Assembly: GCA_900555635.1 (NCBI GenBank) | Contig: USLU01000152.1 | Coordinates: 1 to 6,055, forward strand | Source: an uncultured Bacteroides sp. | GTDB taxonomy: Bacteria > Bacteroidota > Bacteroidia > Bacteroidales > Bacteroidaceae | DNA: 6,055 nucleotides | Direction of reading: 5' to 3' | In this document: positions 1-5,066 of the stretch, piece by piece | How positions within the stretch are numbered: the first letter of the stretch is position 1 | How the letters are laid out: every line of letters begins with the position of its first letter | Translations under genes and position numbers: made by a program | The notes under the pieces: model-generated | What the model saw: the letters and a program-made list of their open reading frames with translations, nothing else | Told to the model about the DNA's origin: nothing | Databases searched by the model: none

Positions 1-844
1 CATCCGGTCCGTTGCAGATACTTTTTATATCGGCTATGCTGTATACTTTTTCACAAGTAGGTTCGGTAGAGTCATTAGTCGTAGCGTCGGTAACTCCAGT
101 CAAATCAAACTTATAGACAGCCGAAGCAGCAGTAAGCCATAATTTATCTTCTTCACCATATACCGGGAACAAATCATGCCCACCCGATTCATTGCTGAAT
201 GTATAAAGGGTAGTCTGATTTATTAACTTGGGATTACTCCGGTTGCCATCGTACTTAAAACGGAATAATGCAGTCACTCCCTCTTTTTTGGTAGCTGTAG
301 CATAAAGATACGATCTTTTCTTATCCCAAACAACATTATGCGCATTACCCAACTTCACCGTATTAGCTTTTGCTCCCAATACCTTAACCGTGTCAACCAC
401 AAAGGTATTGATTTCACCGGATTTAGATTCTGCCGTCACGATATTTCCATCGGGCAATACCTCCGCAGAGTGGGGATTCTGTCCGCAATTTGCGTAGAAC
501 ATTAATTTATGATCGGACAAACGGATTAAAGCCACAGCTCCGCCGGAGGCAGTCATCAAGATATAGCGTCTATTGAAAACCGGTTTTACTTCACTCGGAT
601 TAACAAACCAACCCTGCTGTGCAGCAGGAACACAGGCTGTATAAGGATCCCAACTCCAAATATTGCGGTGCGTCTCCGCATCTCTGATGACAATAGCCCG
701 TCTGGATTGTTCCGCCAGTACATAAGCCTTTTCCGGAAGTTGAAAGATCTCATTTTTTACTACAGGAGCGGCATCATCATCGGAACATGCTCCCAAAGCT
801 ATATTAAATCCTAAAAGGATTGCAAATAAACTAAACTTCTTCAT
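1..844 (-). CDS. Partial lipoprotein, DUF6528-like beta-propeller (C-terminus off the window)
   Basis: Read by hand: the frame is open from ATG at 844 to base 2, giving 281 residues and no stop in the window. The N-terminus (MKKFSLFAILLGFNIALGAC) is a lipoprotein signal peptide with lipobox LGAC and Cys20, followed by Ser-Asp-Asp-Asp, which suggests export to an outer-membrane surface or periplasmic site. The mature part alternates short beta-strand stretches: a first blade ending in IWSWDP (62-67), then motifs NPHSAEVLPDGN (123-134), NAHNVVWD (167-174) and NESGGHDLFPV (217-227). This pattern, with His125, His169 and His223 recurring every 44-54 residues, fits a beta-propeller and resembles what I recall of DUF6528 proteins of Bacteroides, a family with no settled function. 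Perhaps 40-60 residues are missing. An in-frame ATG two codons upstream (848-850) is an alternative start; a TGA lies eight codons above that one. It follows the hydrolase gene by 57 bp, so it is probably co-transcribed with it. The CDS is very likely real; the family name is moderately sure. Confidence 0.82.
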   Translation of the reverse strand, partial: MKKFSLFAILLGFNIALGACSDDDAAPVVKNEIFQLPEKAYVLAEQSRRAIVIRDAETHRNIWSWDPYTACVPAAQQGWFVNPSEVKPVFNRRYILMTASGGAVALIRLSDHKLMFYANCGQNPHSAEVLPDGNIVTAESKSGEINTFVVDTVKVLGAKANTVKLGNAHNVVWDKKRSYLYATATKKEGVTALFRFKYDGNRSNPKLINQTTLYTFSNESGGHDLFPVYGEEDKLWLTAASAVYKFDLTGVTDATTNDSTEPTCEKVYSIADIKSICNGPD

Positions 845-901
845 GGTCATAACTATTTTAATTCTAAATATTCAATTTGTCTATTTAAAGTTTCCGTCAA
901 T
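845..901 (-). other. Short spacer between hydrolase and propeller genes
   Basis: This is 57 bp of AT-rich sequence. I found no match to the Bacteroides promoter -7 element (TAnnTTTG), no strong Shine-Dalgarno sequence and no hairpin with a T-run. The simplest reading is an intra-operon spacer. Confidence 0.5.
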
Positions 902-2458
902 CTATTGAACCGATTTTGTATCGTAATAATCGATCAATGAATGAACTGAAAGATTCAACTGCCGCATGTGCGACAGAAAAGATTCATAAGGTTCGTATTC
1001 GATGGAAACCACTCCTTTATTAGAAGCTTTTCCGTTAGAATCGTAACCATCATTATACTCAAAATGTACCCAGCCTACACAGTTTCGAGTTTCAAGCAAA
1101 CGAAGACAGAAGTTCTGATAAAACTCACCTCTATTTTTTTGTGTATGCACCAACCAGCCACCTCCTTCAGTATTAGCATATCCAGTTCCCTGATAACTGG
1201 CATCTTCCGCTTTTATATAGAATTCTGAAACTAAAAAAGGTTTCGCTCCACACCAGACTTTCAGGTTTGCCAAGAAATCTGCCTCCGGTTGCCAACGTGC
1301 ATAATAGTTGACGGAAACAAGATCGCAATAACGAGCACACGCTTCCACCACTTTCTGATTATATTTACTCCAATCATGCAGACGTGTTCCCAATATCAAA
1401 TGCTCTTTATCATATCGTCTGACGGTAGCGGTGGTCAACTGATAATAATAATCAGCAACCATCCCCCGGAAATCTTCCTGATTTTTCTTGGTTATCACTC
1501 CGGTAGAAGCTATACCGTTATCCCGCATAAACTTTTCTGCATACTCACGAGCAGCTTTATAGCGTTCGGGCAAAGACAAGAAATGTTTCAGATCAATTCC
1601 TCGCAAAGGGTCAGCATTCTGATAACTGGCAAATGGCAATTCATTGTCAAGATAGAAACCTATAAAATGCCGGTCACCGGCAAATAAAGCTGACTTCTCT
1701 TGTACGAGACGATCTATGTACGTAGCAAATGTGGGTTCAAAAAGAAGAACTAAGCGATTATATTTGTCATCATCAAACGCGTAGCCCAAATTCTTACTCA
1801 TATCCCACATAAAGGTACGAAGCAGATACAGATTCTCTGCATAAGCAATCTTTTGCGTCTTAGGGGTCAACAAGTTACCACGTACTGCAGCAGGAAATAC
1901 TTCAATACGGTTCGAGCCATACGAAATATAGTTTATATGATTGTCTGCTAACAGTTTGCCAGTCTCTTCACTCCATCGCGCCTCACTACCGTATCGAGTA
2001 CCGAAAGCCTTCTTATGAGCAGTAGATTCTCCCGGACGAACATGCTGAATTCCATGAATGATAACAGCTCCATTATCCGGATCGAGCAAATAAGAACGGC
2101 CTCCACAATTAGCCACTCGGAAAAAGCCTTCTTTTCCAACCACAGATGAAGGTTGTAAACCGATTCGTCCTCCCCATGCAGTCCGGCTATAATCCGAAGA
2201 GGGAGTATACCAATTCATATTATCAATGGTACGTGTTTCCCTTGAATCTGCCGTTGTCCATGCCTGGAAAGTTCCGTTCTGCCACTTCCGGTATTCTACA
2301 TTCATAAAAGTATATTCATCTTTTTCCAAAGGAGTATCTTCTCCTTCCGGTTTCAAAGGTTCTATTTCGTTGGAAGAGGAGGAACAGCTAAACGTCAACT
2401 GCATCAGTCCGACCAAAGATAAAAAGAGGAAATACCTATATATTATATGTTTTCTCAT
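902..2458 (-). CDS. Clan GH-A glycoside hydrolase lipoprotein, agarase (GH50)-like
   Basis: A 518-residue exported enzyme. The signal peptide ends in lipobox LTFSC with Cys25, followed by four serines and an acidic Pro/Glu-rich linker (about 26-50), as in surface lipoproteins. Residues 111-140 (GFFRVANCGGRSYLLDPDNG and after) match the pattern that opens the (beta/alpha)8 barrel in GH50-type agarases and relatives. The segment FIGFYLDNELPF (265-276) holds Asn272-Glu273, the expected acid/base pair of clan GH-A. KPFLVSEFYIK (406-416) places Glu412 as likely nucleophile. GTRLHDW (357-363), YCDLVSVNYYARW (377-389) and VGWVHFEYNDG (461-471) also resemble GH50 C-terminal barrel motifs. It is shorter than typical GH50 enzymes (about 700-800 residues), consistent with a barrel without the large N-terminal accessory domain. 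The start is well set: an in-frame TAA lies eight codons upstream with no other ATG. The clan call is fairly safe; the exact GH family and substrate are not, and GH42, GH86 or an unassigned family are alternatives. Confidence 0.8.
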   Translation of the reverse strand: MRKHIIYRYFLFLSLVGLMQLTFSCSSSSNEIEPLKPEGEDTPLEKDEYTFMNVEYRKWQNGTFQAWTTADSRETRTIDNMNWYTPSSDYSRTAWGGRIGLQPSSVVGKEGFFRVANCGGRSYLLDPDNGAVIIHGIQHVRPGESTAHKKAFGTRYGSEARWSEETGKLLADNHINYISYGSNRIEVFPAAVRGNLLTPKTQKIAYAENLYLLRTFMWDMSKNLGYAFDDDKYNRLVLLFEPTFATYIDRLVQEKSALFAGDRHFIGFYLDNELPFASYQNADPLRGIDLKHFLSLPERYKAAREYAEKFMRDNGIASTGVITKKNQEDFRGMVADYYYQLTTATVRRYDKEHLILGTRLHDWSKYNQKVVEACARYCDLVSVNYYARWQPEADFLANLKVWCGAKPFLVSEFYIKAEDASYQGTGYANTEGGGWLVHTQKNRGEFYQNFCLRLLETRNCVGWVHFEYNDGYDSNGKASNKGVVSIEYEPYESFLSHMRQLNLSVHSLIDYYDTKSVQ

Positions 2459-2590
2459 ATTACTTTCAGCTACTGCACATTATTACTTAACCATCGTATT
2501 TGTTATCAGTCGCATCTTTCGTATACTCTATCTACGGTTCACCGGGATAGCTGTTACTAACTCTCGCGTTGGCTATTAATAGAAAAGTTA

Positions 2591-2608
2591 TTCTCTACAA
2601 GGAGAGAA
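2591..2608. repeat. Small inverted repeat, 6-bp stem with 6-nt loop
   Basis: TTCTCT at 2591-2596 is the perfect complement of AGAGAA at 2603-2608, with loop ACAAGG. On the minus strand it lies about 130 bases upstream of the hydrolase start and is followed by TAACTTTTCT. It could be part of the leader of that mRNA, but a stem this short also arises by chance. Confidence 0.35.
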
Positions 2609-2649
2609 CTTCCTTCCCCCTTGTTGCAAACTTCTTTTATCCCTATTAT

Positions 2650-2743
2650 AAACTATAAACGCAAGCTTTGTTTTCATAATTGAAAGCTTTGTTTTTATAA
2701 ACGCAACTTGCATTTATAAAAACGGAAGCTTCGTTTATAGTTT
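2650..2743. repeat. Nested long inverted repeat
   Basis: AAACTATAAACG (2650-2661) is the perfect complement of CGTTTATAGTTT (2732-2743). After a one-base bulge (C2662) the pairing continues through AAGCTT at 2663-2668 with AAGCTT at 2726-2731, giving an 18-bp arm. Inside it, GTTTTTATAAA (2691-2701) pairs perfectly with TTTATAAAAAC (2713-2723) around an 11-base loop. The leftover left-hand segment holds a third AAGCTT (2684-2689) that can compete for the same partner. The structure is symmetrical, so it could fold in a transcript of either strand or as a cruciform. Confidence 0.8.
2654..2736. repeat. Four imperfect ~21-bp tandem repeats
   Basis: Units start at about 2654, 2675, 2696 and 2715 (lengths 21, 21, 19 and 22). 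TATAAACGCAA is identical at 2654-2664 and 2696-2706, exactly two periods apart. AAGCTTTGTTTT is identical at 2663-2674 and 2684-2695, one period apart, and a fourth-unit version reads AAGCTTCGTTT at 2726-2736. Each unit is itself partly palindromic around AAGCTT, which is why the array also forms the nested inverted repeat. A 21-bp period is two helical turns, so the units would lie on one face of the DNA. Confidence 0.7.
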
Positions 2744-2766
2744 GTATCGGACAGAGAACAACTTTA

Positions 2767-2783
2767 TTCCCAATGAAAGGGAA
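2767..2783. repeat. Small inverted repeat, 5-bp stem
   Basis: TTCCC (2767-2771) pairs with GGGAA (2779-2783) around AATGAAA. On the minus strand it directly follows the 15-bp hairpin, so the two would be consecutive stem-loops in the 3' part of the upstream transcript. Weak when taken alone. Confidence 0.3.
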
Positions 2784-2787
2784 GTTT

Positions 2788-2821
2788 AGTCTTAATAGAA
2801 AAGAAGTTTTCTATTAAGACT
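2788..2821 (-). terminator. Perfect 15-bp hairpin downstream of the Ig-repeat gene
   Basis: The arm at 2788-2802 (AGTCTTAATAGAAAA) and the arm at 2807-2821 are exact reverse complements around a 4-base loop (GAAG on the plus strand, CTTC on the minus). It begins 26 bases after the TAA of the Ig-repeat gene, where a terminator would sit. The stem is AT-rich and on the minus strand is followed by AAACTTCCCTTT rather than a clean T-run, so it is not a textbook intrinsic terminator. It may instead stabilise the 3' end or allow partial read-through into the hydrolase gene. The palindrome is seen directly; its role is inferred. Confidence 0.55.
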
Positions 2822-2847
2822 TCAGACGCTAGGTAATACTACCCTGT

Positions 2848-4410
2848 TTACTTCTTCTTAGGGAATTTGATTTCAACCGTTAATACACGAGCTGTTGTAT
2901 CTCCGGGCTTCAACACACCTTCCCCGGTAGACGGTGTCATACTGATAATTCTCATTACTCCAATCCTATTTCCACCTGCTGCAGAAGTCGATGCAGTTTT
3001 AAAGGCAATAATATCTCCCTCCGTTATAGGAATCAAGTCTTCTTTCACAATCAAGCTAGCTGATATTTCAGAAGCAATAGAAGTAACTGTTGCATTATCA
3101 TAATCAAAGTCGGAGAGTTTGGCTAACATAGTCCTATTCTTTACTGCCGCAGTGTTCAGACCTGCACCATTAGAACCTTTATACTCATCAGATTTTGCCG
3201 CATTTATTGAATACAGACGAGGTTCTGAATCCACATTTGAGCCTTTTCCCATACAATAGAATTTCAAATCAACATTCTTCGCATTATCTGCGCTGGTTAA
3301 TGCATAATCAATAGAATAAGTTTTCAAATCTTTGAAAGACAGCAATCCATAAGCATCCGGATATTTTTCGTGCGCACTATTAGCAAAAGTCTTACTGGAT
3401 ATATTCACAGTAGCAACGTCCATATTTACATATGCTTTCACAGTTCCGACAGCTTCTTTTCCTACTCTCCCATCAGAAACCACCACTTTAATTTGAGACG
3501 TAGTTTCAGTAAAATCAATTTCCGGAGTGTAATCCAATTGTTTCTCACCATTCTTCTGTTCCCGTAAGACTTCGATTTCCTGTCCGTTTTCAATACGGTA
3601 AATAATCACTTCGTGAACTCCACGTACAGATTCCACCTTTACCGGCACTCCTTGTTTAGCATCCGTTGTAGCAAAAATAGGCAATTCAGGCAAGGTCAAT
3701 ACAGGTATTGGCACTGTTCTATATTCCACTGGTAAAGTTGAAATGGTCACATTATCATATATATCCACTGCTTTTACTTTGAAACCTTTATCGCCTTCTT
3801 TGTAATTAATCATCTCATCATACGAGAAATTCTTCTTCCCATTCAGTTCCACGCTTCCTTTCGATTCCTGTCCGGTCGCAGATACCAAATAGACCTCCAC
3901 TACCTTCAAACCGGCTTCTGAAACAACTTCGAAAGTAGTACGGGGAATTACCGGGTTTTCATCCATTTCATCATATATAATCTCTTCCGGGTCGAATGTT
4001 ATGACAGGACGTGCCATTACATCGGTAACAGCAATTGGTAAAGTTCCGCTCGTAACATGATTCAATTTATCCGTAGCCTCAATGATAAAGGCTTCGTAAT
4101 TTGCATTGTATTCCAGATTTTCAGACAAGCTGTAAGAATTGGGATTAAAAAATTCAGTCACCGTTTTATATTCGGTCACCCCCTCCACTGTCTGCAATTT
4201 CATTGTCACACTCTGTAGTCCGGCCTGCGACTTTATGACAGCCACTACCGGCAGATTATCTACTTTATTTAAATCCACATCCAGTTGTTCCATCGGGAAT
4301 TTAATCACAGGAGCAGCCGCATTAGGATCCAGACCATCATTATCATCGCTACAGGCAGCAAAGCCCAGGCAAAGTCCTAGTATTAATAAGGTATATATTT
4401 TACGAATCAT
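2848..4410 (-). CDS. Lipoprotein with three Ig-like repeats, probable surface glycan-binding protein
   Basis: A 520-residue lipoprotein. The signal peptide ends at LGFAAC (Cys20), followed by SDDNDG, an acidic stretch of the kind that sends Bacteroides lipoproteins to the cell surface. Three repeats of about 100 residues follow at roughly 34-132, 135-231 and 235-328. They align by SQAGLQSVTMKL (61-72), SEAGLKVVEVYLV (164-176) and SVRGVHEVIIYRI (261-273), and by ATDKLNHVTSGTLPI (112-126) and AVDIYDNVTISTLPV (214-228), with a weaker third copy at 310-325. This is consistent with tandem Ig-like beta-sandwiches holding a distal domain away from the membrane. The last ~190 residues (332-520) form a separate domain I do not recognise, a likely place for ligand binding. 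Position after SusD and the FAS1 gene fits an SGBP role. The start is supported by the signal peptide and an AAAAAGAG sequence just upstream. No catalytic motif is apparent. Function is inferred from architecture and context. Confidence 0.85.
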   Translation of the reverse strand: MIRKIYTLLILGLCLGFAACSDDNDGLDPNAAAPVIKFPMEQLDVDLNKVDNLPVVAVIKSQAGLQSVTMKLQTVEGVTEYKTVTEFFNPNSYSLSENLEYNANYEAFIIEATDKLNHVTSGTLPIAVTDVMARPVITFDPEEIIYDEMDENPVIPRTTFEVVSEAGLKVVEVYLVSATGQESKGSVELNGKKNFSYDEMINYKEGDKGFKVKAVDIYDNVTISTLPVEYRTVPIPVLTLPELPIFATTDAKQGVPVKVESVRGVHEVIIYRIENGQEIEVLREQKNGEKQLDYTPEIDFTETTSQIKVVVSDGRVGKEAVGTVKAYVNMDVATVNISSKTFANSAHEKYPDAYGLLSFKDLKTYSIDYALTSADNAKNVDLKFYCMGKGSNVDSEPRLYSINAAKSDEYKGSNGAGLNTAAVKNRTMLAKLSDFDYDNATVTSIASEISASLIVKEDLIPITEGDIIAFKTASTSAAGGNRIGVMRIISMTPSTGEGVLKPGDTTARVLTVEIKFPKKK

Positions 4411-4421
4411 AATTAGTTCTC

Positions 4422-4429
4422 TTTTTAAT
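4422..4429 (-). promoter_or_regulatory. A-rich ribosome binding site of the Ig-repeat gene
   Basis: On the minus strand the 28-bp spacer reads AAAAAGAG shortly before AACTAATT and the ATG. This purine-rich stretch suits the weak Shine-Dalgarno use of Bacteroidota and supports the chosen start. Confidence 0.4.
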
Positions 4430-4438
4430 TAACTGTGG

Positions 4439-5050
4439 TTATTTGGAATATTTGCAATAGTTCTCAAATATATGAATCACACCGTTCGTCGGCAGAATGT
4501 TGCTAGTCTTAGCCTGACGCTGTGGAGATTTCCCGTTGCTTCCGGTCTGATTCACCAGAATCTTACCTACTGCAGCCTGCCATGGGTTTTTCCATACAGA
4601 CATTGTCATCAGTCCATTCTCTCCTTTCAGCATCGTCAATACGAACATCGGTTCCACCTGCAACTGTCCATAAGAACTATATTCACCGTCTACAATGTGA
4701 TAAAGCAACATGTTCGTTACTTTCTCTTTATCACAATCGGTAATGGATGCTGCACCTGCAAATTCATTTTCACGATACAACTGCATACCTGCATTATTCA
4801 AAGCCAGAAAAGTATATTTATTGTCAGTCTGGGTATAATAGTCCTTCAGACCTGTATACTCAATAGCTGCTATCAACTCCGAGAACATATCTTTGTGATC
4901 TTGGAAATATTCCCACGCTGTCACTTTTACATACGGATCATCCACCGAAGGCTCATAATCATAATTCTTCTGCAAGTCCAGGTCACAGCCGGTCAATGCC
5001 AATATCGCCCAACAAAAGAAAAGGGTCTTATATAATATTGTCTTTTTCAT
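4439..5050 (-). CDS. Single-domain fasciclin (FAS1) lipoprotein
   Basis: A 203-residue lipoprotein with lipobox ALTGC (Cys22) and a short Asp-rich linker. The rest, about 40-198, is the size of one FAS1 domain. Recognisable elements are YTFLALNNAGM (79-89), matching the first conserved FAS1 box (usually TVFAPTNxAF), LLYHIVDG (115-122), matching the central YH motif, and TSNILPTNGVIHIFENY (182-198), matching the last box that ends in NGVIHVID in other members. FAS1 domains mostly mediate adhesion or binding; in PULs such proteins sit beside SusC/SusD, and their job is generally unproven. It starts 14 bp after the SusD stop with AAAAAAGG upstream of the ATG, and ends 28 bp before the Ig-repeat gene, so the three are very likely one operon. 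The probable role is an accessory surface protein of the SusCD complex. The family call is good; the role is inferred. Confidence 0.85.
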   Translation of the reverse strand: MKKTILYKTLFFCWAILALTGCDLDLQKNYDYEPSVDDPYVKVTAWEYFQDHKDMFSELIAAIEYTGLKDYYTQTDNKYTFLALNNAGMQLYRENEFAGAASITDCDKEKVTNMLLYHIVDGEYSSYGQLQVEPMFVLTMLKGENGLMTMSVWKNPWQAAVGKILVNQTGSNGKSPQRQAKTSNILPTNGVIHIFENYCKYSK

Positions 5051-5056
5051 TGTTTC

Positions 5057-5066
5057 TACCTTTTTT
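5057..5066 (-). promoter_or_regulatory. Ribosome binding site of the FAS1 gene, overlapping the SusD stop
   Basis: The minus strand reads CTAAAAAAGGTAGAAACA before the FAS1 ATG. The AAAAAAGG purine run overlaps the TAA stop of the SusD gene and lies about 6-8 bases from the ATG. The overlap suggests translational coupling between the two genes. Confidence 0.5.

Larger units (their letters stand above)
2459..2847. other. 389-bp gene-free gap rich in palindromes
   Basis: There is no credible ORF on either strand here. Against spacers of 14, 28 and 57 bp between the other genes, this is a marked break in the cluster. It contains at least four stem-loops (2591-2608, the nested set 2650-2743, 2767-2783 and 2788-2821), of which the larger ones are listed separately. 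It should carry any terminator of the upstream SusD/FAS1/Ig transcript and any separate promoter for the hydrolase, but I could not match a Bacteroides promoter (TTTG plus TAnnTTTG) on the minus strand. Confidence 0.7.

Noticed and set aside
1948..2139. Minus-strand 63-codon ORF inside the hydrolase gene
   Set aside because: It overlaps the hydrolase in another frame on the same strand, with no start signal and no recognisable product.
2226..2579. Plus-strand ORF of 117 codons spanning the hydrolase start and part of the gap
   Set aside because: Most of it is antisense to the start of a well-supported lipoprotein gene; the translation shows no domain or signal and has no ribosome binding site. 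It is a shadow ORF.
2459..2640. A promoter for the hydrolase gene
   Set aside because: I looked on the minus strand for the Bacteroides -33 TTTG and -7 TAnnTTTG pair. A TTTG occurs, but no matching -7 element lies at the right distance, so no promoter is called.
2654..2736. A CRISPR array
   Set aside because: The ~21-bp units are contiguous and imperfect with no unique spacers between them, unlike CRISPR repeats.
4472..5035. Plus-strand ORF of 187 codons
   Set aside because: It lies wholly antisense to the FAS1 gene, whose lipobox and conserved boxes are clear. The translated product is rich in Cys, His and Ile with no family pattern.
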